Shown: positions 38,276 to 47,590, counted from the first letter of the stretch. The stretch: 64,000 nucleotides of DNA from Streptomyces sp. V3I7 (GCF_030817495.1 NZ_JAUSZK010000001.1:6224001-6288000); one strand, 5' to 3'. Program-made: numbers and translations. Notes: generated by a model from the sequence alone, not told the origin.

Positions 38276-38359
38276 ACAGTGTGAGCCGCCGTACAACTCA
38301 CCCGGCCCCTTGCCTGTCAAGCTCTCGTAGACCACGCGACGGCAAGGGGAGGGTCCGTC

Positions 38360-39055
38360 ATGGCAGACATACGCAGGCGAGGCGTCGCCGTGCTCGGCGT
38401 CACCGGACTGGTGGCGCCGCTCACGCTCGCGCTCGGCACGGCACCGGCGCAGGCCGCGAGTTGCACCACGCAGACGGGGCCGTACCAGAAGCAGGTCGAG
38501 AAGTTCCTCGGCCGGCCGGTCGACGGACGGCAGTCCTCCGGCGACTGCCAGGCCATCCAGGCCTTCCAGAAGAAGCACGGCATCACGCCCACCATCGGCT
38601 ACGCCGGCCCCGTGACCTGGGGCGTGATGGACCTCATGACCAGGCAGCGGGCCGTCGGGAGCAATCCCAACAAGGACGGCAAGTGTCCGGTGAACAAGGG
38701 CCGTATCGCCTGTGTGAACCTCACGCTCCAGTTGAGCTGGATCCAGGACGGCAAGAAGCTCGTCTACGGCCCGGTCCCGGTGCGCACCGGGCGGAACGGG
38801 TACGAGACCCGCACCGGCGCGAAGAAGATCTACTGGCGGCACATCGACCACGTCTCCACCATCTACGACGTGCCGATGCCCTACAGCCAGTTCTTCGGCG
38901 GCGGCCAGGCCTTCCACTCCGTCGGTCTCAGCATGTGGAACCCGCCGGGCTCGCACGGCTGCGTCAACATGACCACGACGACCGCCAAGAAGTACTGGTC
39001 CCTGCTGAAGACCGGTGACGACGTCTTCGTCTACGGCCGCAAGCCGGGGACCTGA
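38360..39055 (+). CDS. Secreted L,D-transpeptidase (YkuD) with peptidoglycan-binding domain
   Basis: This 231-residue protein has a signal peptide ('APLTLALGTAPAQAA'), a small PGB domain ('VEKFLGRPVDG', 'AIQAFQKKHGITP') and a C-terminal YkuD domain with the catalytic 'SHGCVNM' (Cys) and an upstream 'HSVGLSMW' (His). Enzymes of this kind form 3-3 peptidoglycan cross-links in the wall. The gene starts at ATG 38360, next to the right end of the TnpB element. Confidence 0.92.
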   Translation: MADIRRRGVAVLGVTGLVAPLTLALGTAPAQAASCTTQTGPYQKQVEKFLGRPVDGRQSSGDCQAIQAFQKKHGITPTIGYAGPVTWGVMDLMTRQRAVGSNPNKDGKCPVNKGRIACVNLTLQLSWIQDGKKLVYGPVPVRTGRNGYETRTGAKKIYWRHIDHVSTIYDVPMPYSQFFGGGQAFHSVGLSMWNPPGSHGCVNMTTTTAKKYWSLLKTGDDVFVYGRKPGT

Positions 39056-39178
39056 GGATGTGGGCAACTCCCCTGTGATCGCTGAGGGATTGACGTGACG
39101 AGCAACACGGTCCGAAATGTCCGGTTCGATGAAGCTTGCTCACGTCGCCTTCACGCGTGTCGGCATATGCTTCACAGC

Positions 39179-39415
39179 ATGTCCACCACTGTTGCAGCCG
39201 CCCCCGAGCGATCGGCCGCGGAGGTCAACGAGGAGATCCGCGCCCTGTGGATCCGGTCGGGCGGGACACTCAGCGTCGAGCAGCGTGAGGAGTACCAGCG
39301 GCTCGTCCTCGAGTGGGCCGCCGTCACCCCCGCACCCCTCGAAGGCGGCCTGAGCGCCGCCTCCCTTCCTCCGCCGGCATCGCCCGGGGTCCATCAGCCC
39401 CACGTCGCCGAGTAG
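39179..39415 (+). CDS. Small hypothetical protein overlapping the S1 protease gene
   Basis: This is a 78-residue protein starting at ATG 39179. The middle 'AAEVNEEIRALWIRSGGTLSVEQREEYQRLVLEWAA' is charged and helical, the end is Pro-rich. The 3' end overlaps the convergent protease gene by 22 bases. I think a similar short protein is common in Streptomyces; the function is unknown. Confidence 0.55.
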   Translation: MSTTVAAAPERSAAEVNEEIRALWIRSGGTLSVEQREEYQRLVLEWAAVTPAPLEGGLSAASLPPPASPGVHQPHVAE

Positions 39416-40773
39416 TAGCGCTGGTACGCCCTGCGATCCCGCTCCGTGCGGATGTAGCGCGTGGCGACCAGCGCGATCAGGCTGCCCGCGATGATCAGCA
39501 GCCCCGGGGCGACATTGCGGGTGTCGGTGAGGCGTGACAGCAGCGTCGCGCCCGCCGTCGTGTCCGGCACCGGTGCCGAGGACCCGGGCGAGGCCGCGCC
39601 GGGAGCGATCGCCGCCCGCGTCGGTGCGGGGGAGGGGCTCTGCCGGGTGCCGCCGTCCGCCCCCTGGCGCGGGGCGGTGATCAGCCGGACGCCGAGCGCG
39701 GACAGCGCCTTCGTCACCGGCTGGAAGAACGTCGTCCCGCCCTTGGCGCAGTCCCCGTTGCCGCCCGAGGTCACGCCGAGCGCGATCCCCTCGGAGAACA
39801 ACGGCCCGCCGCTGTCGCCCGGTTCGGCGCACACGTTCGTCTGTACGAGCCCGGTGACGGTGCCCTCCGGGTAGTTGACGGTCACGTCCAGCCCCGTCAC
39901 CTGACCGTCGTGCAGCCCGCTCGTGCTGCCGCTGCGGAACACCCGCTGCCCGACCGTCGGATCGGCCGCGCCGGTGATCCGCACCCCCTTGCCGTCGCCG
40001 ACCGCGATCACGTCGGGGGCGGTGACATCGGTCTTGCCGGAGCTGTACTCGATGAGCGAGAAGTCGCTGCCGGGGAAGTCGCTGCCGACCGTCGTCCCGA
40101 GCTGCCGGCCGGTGTCACCGCCCGCGAACCACAGTGAGTTGACGGGCCCGCAGTGCCCGGCCGTGAGGATGAAGTCCCGTTTCCCGTCGGTCACGTTGAA
40201 GCCGGCCGAGCAGCGGCCGCCGCTCGACAGGATCGGCTGCGCGCCGCCCAGCCGGGTGGTGAAGCCGCCCTCGGTCCGCTCCATGCGCACGAAGCTCCCG
40301 ACGCGGGCGGCCACTTGGGACAGGCGGGACCAGTCGGCGGTCGAGACGCTCCGGTCGGCCTGCACCACCACCTGGTTGGTCCGGTAGTCCACCGACCAGG
40401 CGGTGCCCGCCACTCGCGGCGCCGAACGCAGGGCGGCCGTCGCCGACTTGAGCTCGTTCATGCTGTGCCGCACGACCTTGGCGTCGGCTCCGGCCCGCCG
40501 CACCGTCTGTGCGGACTGCCGGTCGGTCACCGCGACGACCGGGCGCCCGTCGGCCCCGATCCAGCTGCCCGCCGTACGCCCGGTGCCGAGCCGGGACACC
40601 AGCGCGGCCCCGGTCCCGGCGGCGTCCCGGGCCGAACTGAGCGGGGTGGCGGCGGAGTTGACGGGCGCCTCGTCGGCCATGGCCCGCGTGACCATGGTGC
40701 CGCCCAGGACGAGTCCGCCGACCGCCGCCAGTCGTGCCACCCGCTGGACCATGCGCCGTCGTGCGTGCCTCAT
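39394..40773 (-). CDS. Streptogrisin-type S1 protease with C-terminal membrane anchor
   Basis: This 459-residue protein begins at ATG 40773 with a signal peptide ('VARLAAVGGLVLGGTMV'). A streptogrisin pro-region (about residues 45-180) is followed by an S1 domain with His in 'LTAGHCG', Asp in 'GSDFSLIEY' and Ser in 'GDSGGPLF'. After the protease comes a Pro/Ala/Thr linker and a C-terminal transmembrane helix ('GLLIIAGSLIALVATRYI') with a basic tail, so the enzyme should stay attached to the membrane. That anchor is unusual for streptogrisins, which are freely secreted. It shares the domain plan of the 15807-17183 protease apart from the end. Confidence 0.88.
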   Translation of the reverse strand: MRHARRRMVQRVARLAAVGGLVLGGTMVTRAMADEAPVNSAATPLSSARDAAGTGAALVSRLGTGRTAGSWIGADGRPVVAVTDRQSAQTVRRAGADAKVVRHSMNELKSATAALRSAPRVAGTAWSVDYRTNQVVVQADRSVSTADWSRLSQVAARVGSFVRMERTEGGFTTRLGGAQPILSSGGRCSAGFNVTDGKRDFILTAGHCGPVNSLWFAGGDTGRQLGTTVGSDFPGSDFSLIEYSSGKTDVTAPDVIAVGDGKGVRITGAADPTVGQRVFRSGSTSGLHDGQVTGLDVTVNYPEGTVTGLVQTNVCAEPGDSGGPLFSEGIALGVTSGGNGDCAKGGTTFFQPVTKALSALGVRLITAPRQGADGGTRQSPSPAPTRAAIAPGAASPGSSAPVPDTTAGATLLSRLTDTRNVAPGLLIIAGSLIALVATRYIRTERDRRAYQRYYSATWG

Positions 40774-40905
40774 GCCTGGCTCCTGAACCCCGAACGCGCG
40801 GTGTCGACACCGCGGGGGCCTCCGGTCGTCGAGCGCCCCACGGTCCATACGTGGCGCGGCCGGGCGGCGTTCACCGTCCGGGGCTCAGGAACGGGCCACG
40901 CGAGG

Positions 40906-41736
40906 TCAGGGCTTGCGTGCCACCCCGCCGAACATGGCGACCTCCTCAGGCTCGGGACCGTCGGCCGCCTCCGGGCGCCATCGCGAGCAGGACACCACGC
41001 CCGGCTCCAGCAGCTCCAGCCCGTCGAAGAAGCGGGTGACGGCCTCCGGGGTGCGCTGGGTGAGCTTGGGCGTGCCGTGCTCGTTCCAGAACCGGACCGC
41101 CTCGTCCACGTCCGGCATCGACGGGCTGGTGATGGTGTGCGACAGCACCAGATGACTGCCCGACGGCAGCCGGTCCATCAGCCGGCGTACGAGATGGCCG
41201 GGGTCCTCGTCGTCGCCGACGAAGATGACCACGCCGAGCAGCATCAGCGCGACCGGCTTGCCGAAGTCCAGCGTCTTCCCCGCGTGTTCGAGGATCGCGT
41301 CGACGTTGCGCAGGTCCTCGTCGAGGTAGTCGGTACGTCCCTCGGGCGTGCTGGTGAGCAGGGCGCGCGCGTGGGCGAGGACCAGCGGGTCGTTGTCGAC
41401 GTAGACGATGCGGGCGTCGGGCGCGACGCGCTGGGCGACCTCGTGGGTGTTGTCGGCGGTCGGCAGCCCGGTGCCGATGTCGAGGAACTGGCGGATCCCC
41501 AGGTCGCCGGCGAGGTGGCGCACGGCGCGCCCGAGGAAGAGCCGGTCGGCGCGGGCGTAGTCGCCGATGCCCGGGTGGAGTTGGCGGATCTGATCGCCGG
41601 CGGCGCGGTCGACCTCGTAGTTGTCCCGGCCGCCGAGCCAGTAGTTCCAGATCCGGGCCGTGTGCGGCTGGCTGGTGTCGATGCGCTGCTGCGCGGACAC
41701 GGGGACGTCGTGCGAGGCTGCCTGGTGGTCGTTCAC
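40906..41736 (-). CDS. SAM-dependent methyltransferase-like protein (DUF574 type)
   Basis: This 276-residue protein starts at GTG 41736 behind AAGGAG. It has the hallmark 'TARIWNYWLGGRDNYEVDRAAGD' start, glycine-rich SAM site 'FLDIGTGLP', 'VYVDNDPLVLAHARALL' and 'HTITSPSM'. The family (DUF574/S-adenosyl methyltransferase) is expanded in Streptomyces and has no well-defined substrate. It is likely cytoplasmic and transcribed alone. Confidence 0.85.
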   Translation of the reverse strand: MNDHQAASHDVPVSAQQRIDTSQPHTARIWNYWLGGRDNYEVDRAAGDQIRQLHPGIGDYARADRLFLGRAVRHLAGDLGIRQFLDIGTGLPTADNTHEVAQRVAPDARIVYVDNDPLVLAHARALLTSTPEGRTDYLDEDLRNVDAILEHAGKTLDFGKPVALMLLGVVIFVGDDEDPGHLVRRLMDRLPSGSHLVLSHTITSPSMPDVDEAVRFWNEHGTPKLTQRTPEAVTRFFDGLELLEPGVVSCSRWRPEAADGPEPEEVAMFGGVARKP

Positions 41737-41892
41737 GGTGCATCTCCTTGGGGCCTGAGGAGAGGTACGGGACTCATCAGGCAATCTAGACGCCCCGGTT
41801 GATCTCCGCCGGTGGTCCGGGGTTTTCCGTCGCGGGGGAGAGCGGCGACCAGCCGGGCGCGTCGCCCCACACCGACTCCTAGACTGCCGGGC

Positions 41893-42279
41893 ATGAACGA
41901 CACGACGCTCGACCGGCTCGGCGCGGGCAAGTACCTGCTGGTCACCAGTTACCGCAAGGACGGCACCCCGGTCCCGACCCCGGTGTGGGTGGTGCGGGAC
42001 GGCGACGGCCTCGGTGTCTGGACGGCCGTCGATTCCTGGAAGGTCAAGCGGATCCGCCGCCGCCCCGACGTCCTGGTCGGCCCCTGCGACCTGCGCGGCC
42101 GCCCGACCGGCGAGGCGGTCCCGGCCACCGCCGAGGTCTGCGGCCCCGCCGCCACCGCCCGCTACCGCACCCTCATCGCCCGCAAGTACGGCATCACGGG
42201 CCGCCTCACGCTCCTCGGCAGCCGGCTGCGCCGCGGCCTGGACGGCACCGTGGGGATCCGGGTGACCCTCAAGCCCTGA
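41893..42279 (+). CDS. PPOX-class F420-dependent oxidoreductase-like protein
   Basis: This 128-residue protein has the split-barrel PPOX/FDOR pattern: 'YLLVTSYRKDGTPVPTPVWVVRDGDGLGVWT', 'SWKVKRIRRRPDVLVGPCDLRG' and the 'YRTLIARKYGI' region. The family uses F420 or flavin as cofactor; actinobacterial members of this length usually bind F420. The gene starts at ATG 41893, divergent from the methyltransferase-like gene (156 bases). A 14-bp tandem repeat follows the stop. Confidence 0.82.
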   Translation: MNDTTLDRLGAGKYLLVTSYRKDGTPVPTPVWVVRDGDGLGVWTAVDSWKVKRIRRRPDVLVGPCDLRGRPTGEAVPATAEVCGPAATARYRTLIARKYGITGRLTLLGSRLRRGLDGTVGIRVTLKP

Positions 42280-42284
42280 GCCGG

Positions 42285-42326
42285 CCGCGTCACCCGGGCC
42301 GCGTCACCCGGGCCGCGTCACCCCGG
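42285..42326. repeat. Short 14-bp tandem repeat, nearly three copies
   Basis: The unit CCGCGTCACCCGGG occurs at 42285-42298 and 42299-42312, with a third imperfect copy from 42313. It lies between two convergent genes and has no visible function. Confidence 0.75.
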
Positions 42327-42334
42327 AGGCCGCG

Positions 42335-42751
42335 TCAGCTCCAGGCTCGCAGCGGCTCTTCGAGCAGCTGGAAGACGGGCTCGCCGCGCACCGGGTCCTT
42401 GGTCGTGGACAGCCGGACCCGGTCCCCGCTGTGGATGCCGATGGGCGGGCCCATGACCCGGCCGCGCACGACGAACCCCTCGGCCATCTCGACCATGGAG
42501 ACGTTGCGCGCGGCGGGGGTGTTGCGATGCACCACCGTGGAATGGCGGATCGTGCCCGTGCCCTCGCTGCGCTCCGTGCGCAGATCGCTGCCCTGACACA
42601 CCGGACACAGCAGCCGGTGGTACATGGCGGTGCCGCACCAGGTGCAGCGCTGGAAGAGGATGGTGTCCCTGGAGTCCGGGAACCCGGGGTCGAGGACACC
42701 GGTGGCGCTGCCGCCCGCCGGATGCACGGCGCTTCCTGAGTCGTGGTACAC
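42335..42751 (-). CDS. OB-fold protein with zinc ribbon (DUF35-like)
   Basis: This protein of about 138 residues has an N-terminal zinc ribbon ('CTWCGTAMYHRLLCPVC') and a C-terminal OB-fold part ('GTIRHSTVVHRNTP', 'VRGRVMGPPIGIHSGDRVRL'). Such proteins act as partners of thiolase-like or acyl-CoA-binding enzymes. No partner is coded here. The start is either GTG 42751 (AGGGAG 9 bases upstream) or TTG 42760; the first is better spaced. Confidence 0.75.
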   Translation of the reverse strand: MYHDSGSAVHPAGGSATGVLDPGFPDSRDTILFQRCTWCGTAMYHRLLCPVCQGSDLRTERSEGTGTIRHSTVVHRNTPAARNVSMVEMAEGFVVRGRVMGPPIGIHSGDRVRLSTTKDPVRGEPVFQLLEEPLRAWS

Positions 42752-42895
42752 GCTGCTCAACTCCCTGCGCTTCGGCCGGAAAACCCGTGTCCGCGGCCCG
42801 AGCCGCGCACACCCGTGCGCGGTTCACCGTGCCACGCGCACGCCGACAGGTTATGGCACTCAGTGCCACCCGTAAAGGCACTCCGTATCACAGGT

Positions 42896-44602
42896 TTACC
42901 TTCGGTAGATCGTGATCGAATACCCGACGTCGTCGACGGGACGGCTGCCGCCGATCAACTCGGCCAGGTTTCCCCGCGCCTTGGCGGCCGCCGAGTCCGA
43001 CACCACCAGCAGCCCGTGCACCTCGCCCACCGGCACCGCGCGCGGATCGCAGGCGTGGACGCCGTACGCCGACGGCACCCCGCTGCCCTTGTAGACCAGC
43101 CAGATCCGCTCGCCCCGGTACCGCGTCCGGAGCCGCTCGGCGAGCCGCCCGAGGTCCTGACCCCAGTCCACGTTGGAGTCGTGCAGCACCCGATGGGTCC
43201 CGGCCGGACCGCCGAACGCCTCGTTGGAGTACGGCAGGTAGTACGGGAACGTCCGCAGCGAACCGACCGCCACCCACAGCACCAGCACCGCCGTCACCGC
43301 CCGCGCCCACCGGCAGCGCAGCGCGAGCACACCCCCCGCCGCGACCGCCAGGAACATCGGCACGAACACGGCGTACCGTGTACCGAAGTCCCGCGACCCG
43401 CACATCGCGGCGGCCAGCAGCACCACGGGCGCCACCATCAGATACGGCGCCGCGCTCCGCAACCGGCGCACGGCGACGAACGCGACGGCCCCCGCCAGGC
43501 CCAGCGCGAGCAGCCCCAGCGGGGTCTTCACCAGCAGGGCGGCCGGCAGGTAGTACCAGAGCGAGCCCGTGTACAGACGCCCGAACAGATAGCCCTGCCA
43601 GGGGTGTTCCTCCAGTCCGAACTGCATGCGCATCCCGTCGCGGTACGCCCGCGGGAACGGCAGCAGGTCCACCAGGCGTCCGAGCGGCCCGTGCACGACC
43701 GGCACCGGCCCGGCGGGCGTGAACCGCAGCCGCGGGTCGACCGCGAGATACGCCGCCCAGACCACGGCGACCGCGGCCACCACCACGACGGCCGCCGCCG
43801 CGAGCCCGCGCAACATCGCCCTGCGGCGGTCGGCCTGCCCCCTCGACACCGACACGACGGCCAGCAGCATCAGCACCGGGATCGCGGGCAGGGCGCTCAT
43901 CTTCGTCGCGACGGCGGCGCCGAGTGCCGCTCCGGCGAGCGGCAGACACAGCCGCGGCCGGCGCCGCGCCCGCCACACCAGCCACACCGACGTCAGCACG
44001 AACCCGGCCGCCGGGACGTCCAGCGTGGCCAGCGAGCCGTGCGCGATGACGTCGGGGGAGAAGGCGTACAGCGTGAGGGCCGTCAACCCGCCCGCGGTGC
44101 CCGTGACTTCACGCGCGAAGGCGAACGCGACCAGCCCGAACAGGAGCGTCAGGACGATCACCGGCAGCCGCGCCCACAGCATCAGCCGCCAGGGGTCGTT
44201 GCCGGACTCGTACAGCAGATGCCGGCCGGTCGCGCCCTGGTCGCCGGTGAAGGAGGCGTCGTAGCGCGGGTCGGCGACCGCGACCCCGGCCAGCACGACG
44301 AGCTTGCCGAGCGGCGGATGCTCGGGATTGAGGCGCAGCCGGTGCTCATGGAGGTACTGGGCGGCCGTGGCGACGTACACGGGCTCGTCGATGGTGGGTG
44401 TCTGCCGGACGGCGGTGGTCACCATCGCGACGGCCATCTGCCCGAGCAGCAGCACCACGACGAGCGGGACGAGCCAGGGGCGGCCGCGGCGCAGGGCGGC
44501 GTGCACCCGGGAGCGGGCGGTGACGGGGGCCGGGCGCGGTGTGCTCCCCTCGCCGTCTGGGACCTGGGGGTCGAGAACCGGGTGCTGTTCGCGCGCCATC
44601 AT
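42896..44602 (-). CDS. Polytopic glycosyltransferase family 39-like membrane protein
   Basis: This protein of about 568 residues has an N-terminal helix and many transmembrane segments in the first 430 residues. After the first helix comes 'TPTIDEPVYVATAAQYL', with the acidic pair of GT39/PMT-type (GT-C) enzymes, and 'NPEHPPLGKL', a hallmark of that family. Such enzymes use polyprenyl-linked sugars to glycosylate proteins or lipids outside the membrane. The C-terminal part ('DSNVDWGQDLGRLAERL') is a soluble extracellular domain. The acceptor is unknown. The start could be ATG 44602 or 44599. Confidence 0.82.
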   Translation of the reverse strand: MMAREQHPVLDPQVPDGEGSTPRPAPVTARSRVHAALRRGRPWLVPLVVVLLLGQMAVAMVTTAVRQTPTIDEPVYVATAAQYLHEHRLRLNPEHPPLGKLVVLAGVAVADPRYDASFTGDQGATGRHLLYESGNDPWRLMLWARLPVIVLTLLFGLVAFAFAREVTGTAGGLTALTLYAFSPDVIAHGSLATLDVPAAGFVLTSVWLVWRARRRPRLCLPLAGAALGAAVATKMSALPAIPVLMLLAVVSVSRGQADRRRAMLRGLAAAAVVVVAAVAVVWAAYLAVDPRLRFTPAGPVPVVHGPLGRLVDLLPFPRAYRDGMRMQFGLEEHPWQGYLFGRLYTGSLWYYLPAALLVKTPLGLLALGLAGAVAFVAVRRLRSAAPYLMVAPVVLLAAAMCGSRDFGTRYAVFVPMFLAVAAGGVLALRCRWARAVTAVLVLWVAVGSLRTFPYYLPYSNEAFGGPAGTHRVLHDSNVDWGQDLGRLAERLRTRYRGERIWLVYKGSGVPSAYGVHACDPRAVPVGEVHGLLVVSDSAAAKARGNLAELIGGSRPVDDVGYSITIYRR

Positions 44603-44765
44603 CCGCCCTGCGGTGCCGGAGGCCGAGCGGTGACGGGAGCCGTCGGGGGCCGCGTCATGGCCCCACTGTGGCACCGCCCCTGCCGCGGAGCGTGTCACCG
44701 CCGCACGAGTCGTACCGGCAGACCTTCTGCCGTACCCGGTCGTACGGCCCGGAAGGCGGCGGTGT

Positions 44766-45458
44766 TCACGGTGAGGCGGGGGAGTGGGTGCCGTCCGGCG
44801 CGGGCATCGCGGACGCCGGGACCACCAGGTCGGCCCGGTCCCGGGTCGCCGCGATCAGCTCGGCGTTGCGCTGGTCCGTGCCCAGGACCCAGGCGAGTGC
44901 AGTCGCGTGGTCCTTGCCGAACTCCTCGTGCCGCGCGACGAGTCGGCGGATCCGCTCCGGTTCGCCGGTCTCGCAGAACCACACCTCGTCCAACTGCCGC
45001 CGCACCCGCACCCACGAACCCGACTCCAGCAGCAGGTAGTTGCCCTCGGTCACCACGAGCCGGATCGCCGGCGGCACCGGGATGGCCCCCGCGATCGGCT
45101 GCTCCAGCACCCGCTCGAAGCCAGGGGCGTACACGGTCTCCGTCAAGTCCCCGGCGGAGTACGGGCTTTCGCGCAGGCGTCGCAGCAGCGCCGCGTACCC
45201 AGCCGCGTCGAAGGTGTCGGGCGCGCCCTTGCGGTCACGGCGGCCGAGCCGGTCCAGTTCGACGTCGGCGAGATGGAAGCCGTCCATGGGGACGTGCGTG
45301 ACCCACGGCTCGCCCGGACCGTTCAGCTCGCGGACCAGGCGCTCGGCCAGGGTCGTCTTGCCCGCCCCGGGGCAGCCGGCGATGCCGAGGAGCGCGCGCC
45401 GGCCGCCCGTGGCGAGGGCGCGGGCACGGGTGAGGAGGTCGTCGAAGGTCAGCGGCAC
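44766..45458 (-). CDS. P-loop nucleoside/nucleotide kinase-like protein
   Basis: This protein of about 230 residues has Walker A 'GIAGCPGAGKTTLAERL', 'VPMDGFHLAD', and later 'VVTEGNYLLLESGSWV', as in the uridine-kinase/PanK-like (PRK) family. It probably phosphorylates a small hydroxylated metabolite. The start is uncertain: GTG 45458 is used; ATG 45512 would add 18 residues without a ribosome site. Confidence 0.82.
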   Translation of the reverse strand: MPLTFDDLLTRARALATGGRRALLGIAGCPGAGKTTLAERLVRELNGPGEPWVTHVPMDGFHLADVELDRLGRRDRKGAPDTFDAAGYAALLRRLRESPYSAGDLTETVYAPGFERVLEQPIAGAIPVPPAIRLVVTEGNYLLLESGSWVRVRRQLDEVWFCETGEPERIRRLVARHEEFGKDHATALAWVLGTDQRNAELIAATRDRADLVVPASAMPAPDGTHSPASP

Positions 45459-45556
45459 AAAAACGAGTGTGGCACCCGGAGCCCACACCGGTTCACGCGT
45501 ACGCCGGTTCATGAGTGCGGCCGTTCACGCGTGCGGCTTTTCACGCCGGCCGCCGT

Positions 45557-45940
45557 TCACGCGCCGCCGTCGCCGAGCAGGCGGCGCAGGGCGCGCTCCT
45601 CCTCCGGGGTCAGGCCCGAGACGAAGTGCCGCAGGGCCGTGATCGGGTCCGGCGCGCGGTCCAGGGCACGCCGCATGGCCTCGGCGGTCAGCTCGCCCGC
45701 GTTCTTCGCGGGCAGGTACGCGCCGCGGCGCCCGTCGGCGTCCCGCAGCACGAGCCCCTTGTCGTACAGCCGCTTGAGGATGGTGTGCACCGTGTTGTAG
45801 GCGAGGCCGCCGCCGATGCCCGCCTGGACCTCGGCCGGAGTCAGCGGCCGCTCGGTGGCCCACAGGACGGCCAGTACCTCGCTCTCCAGTTTCCCGGCGC
45901 CGCGTCGCTCCGCCCTGCCCCGGGAATCTGTGCCAGCCAT
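45557..45940 (-). CDS. BlaI/MecI/CopY-family repressor
   Basis: This 127-residue protein has a winged-helix domain 'GKLESEVLAVLWATERPLTPAEVQAGI' followed by 'YNTVHTILKRLYDKGLV', typical of BlaI/MecI/CopY repressors, and a helical C-terminus for dimers ('FVSGLTPEEERALRRLL'). In the family a membrane protease of the BlaR1/M56 type usually cleaves it, but none is coded next to it here. The start is ATG 45940. It is divergent from the membrane protein gene 168 bases away. Confidence 0.9.
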   Translation of the reverse strand: MAGTDSRGRAERRGAGKLESEVLAVLWATERPLTPAEVQAGIGGGLAYNTVHTILKRLYDKGLVLRDADGRRGAYLPAKNAGELTAEAMRRALDRAPDPITALRHFVSGLTPEEERALRRLLGDGGA

Positions 45941-46108
45941 GCCCTCAACCTTACAGCGCGTAGGGCCGCCCGGCCCTGGCCGGACTCGTCCTGCATGTCC
46001 GCCCGATACGGGATAATCTGACCGCGTTTTCCCGAATCCCGCCCTCGACGGCACGCACCGTGGGGCGTCCGAAGCCCTACCGGCCGTAGGGGTGTGGAGG
46101 GGTGGAGG

Positions 46109-47590
46109 ATGCCCGGCAGCGCGACAGCCCACGCCGATGTGCGACGCGCCCAGGCGGGACGCGGCGCCCGGCGCGCCCGAGCCGACCTCCCACTCGCCGC
46201 GGTGGCGCTGCTCTTCACCATCGCCCAACTGGTCCTCGTCCCCCCGGCCATGGGCCTCGGCTGGGACGAGACCGTGTACGTCAGCCAGATCAGCTCACAC
46301 GCCCCGGCGGCCTTCTTCAGCGCACCCCGCGCGCGGGGCATCACGCTGCTCGTGGCACCGGTCACCGCCTGGTCGTCGTCCACCCCGCTGCTGCGGATCT
46401 ACCTCGCCGTGCTCTCCGGCCTCGCCCTGTTCCTGGCGCTGCGCGCCTGGCGGGGCCTGTTCCCGGTGCGCGTCCTGGCCGTCGCGGGCGCCCTGTTCGC
46501 CTCCCTGTGGATCACGCTCTTCTACGGACCGCAGGTCATGCCCAACTACTGGGTCGCCGTCGGCGCACTGACCGCCGTCGCCTGCTTCCTGCGCGTCCGC
46601 GCCGGCCCGCGCGACCGGACCGCCCTGTGGGGACTGGCCGGCAGCGCCGCCCTGATGGCGTGGATGCGGCCCACCGACGCGGTCTGGGCGACCCTCCCGC
46701 TCCTCGCCCTCGCGCTCTTCCGCCGCCACTGGCGCACCCTCGGCGTACTCGTCGCCGGTCTGGTGGCCGGGGCCCTGGAATGGGTCGTCGAGGCGTACGT
46801 CGGCTACGGCGGCCTGGCGCGGCGGCTGTCCGACGGCTCCGAGATCCAGGGCGGCCTCGGCTGGAACGTCGCCGTCGCCGACCAACTGCGCGGCCTGGAA
46901 GGGCGCACCCTGTGCCGGCCGTGCACCGGATCGCTGCCCGACCCGCTGGTCTACGCGTGGTGGTTCGCGGTGCCCATGCTCGCCGTGGCCGGGCTGATGA
47001 TCGCACTCCGGGCGCGGCGTGCGGCGGTCACGCTGCTGCCGCTGGCCTGCGGGCTGACCGCCGCGTTCCCGTATCTGTTGCTGATCGGATACGCGGCACC
47101 CCGCTTCCTGCTCCCCGCCTATGCCCTGCTCGCCCTCCCCGTGGCCGACGCCCTCGTCCACCTGGTGACCGCGCCCTCACGCGCCTGGCGGTTCGCCGCC
47201 GTGACCCTGGTGGCCCTCGGCCTCGCCGGGCATCTGGCCGTGCAGCTCGCCGTACTGGACCGCACCGTCGACCGCACCACCGCCTCCCACCGGGGCTGGT
47301 CACGCACCGCCGCCGAGCTGCACCGCCTAGGGGTGCGGCCGCCCTGCCTGCTCACCGGGCACAACGCCATCCCGATCGCGTTCTACGCGGGCTGCGCCTC
47401 GGCGGCGACCTCCGGCAACAACGCCAACACGACCCGGGCGGAGATCGAACGCACCGCCCGCCTCATCCCCGTCGCCGCACTGGTCGCCCACGGCGCCCGC
47501 CCGCCCGCGTACGCCCGCGACTGGCCGTCCACCCCCTTCGGCGGACTCCGGCTCTACCACGCCGGACCGGCGCCGGCGGCGGCGCCGTGA
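46109..47590 (+). CDS. Polytopic GT39-like membrane protein
   Basis: This protein of about 493 residues starts at ATG 46109 with GGAGGGG upstream (GTG 46094 is also possible). It has ten or more hydrophobic helices. After the first helix come the acidic 'GWDETVYVSQI' motif and later 'APRFLLPAYALLALP', a pattern seen in GT39/GT-C-like proteins. It may transfer sugar from a polyprenyl carrier or be a non-catalytic relative. It is separate from the other GT39-like protein of the window, which is about 3 kb away on the minus strand. Confidence 0.75.
   Translation: MPGSATAHADVRRAQAGRGARRARADLPLAAVALLFTIAQLVLVPPAMGLGWDETVYVSQISSHAPAAFFSAPRARGITLLVAPVTAWSSSTPLLRIYLAVLSGLALFLALRAWRGLFPVRVLAVAGALFASLWITLFYGPQVMPNYWVAVGALTAVACFLRVRAGPRDRTALWGLAGSAALMAWMRPTDAVWATLPLLALALFRRHWRTLGVLVAGLVAGALEWVVEAYVGYGGLARRLSDGSEIQGGLGWNVAVADQLRGLEGRTLCRPCTGSLPDPLVYAWWFAVPMLAVAGLMIALRARRAAVTLLPLACGLTAAFPYLLLIGYAAPRFLLPAYALLALPVADALVHLVTAPSRAWRFAAVTLVALGLAGHLAVQLAVLDRTVDRTTASHRGWSRTAAELHRLGVRPPCLLTGHNAIPIAFYAGCASAATSGNNANTTRAEIERTARLIPVAALVAHGARPPAYARDWPSTPFGGLRLYHAGPAPAAAP

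Noticed and set aside
42285..42326. 14-bp repeat as a regulatory site
   Set aside because: It lies between convergent gene ends, where a regulator site has no obvious purpose; kept only as a repeat.
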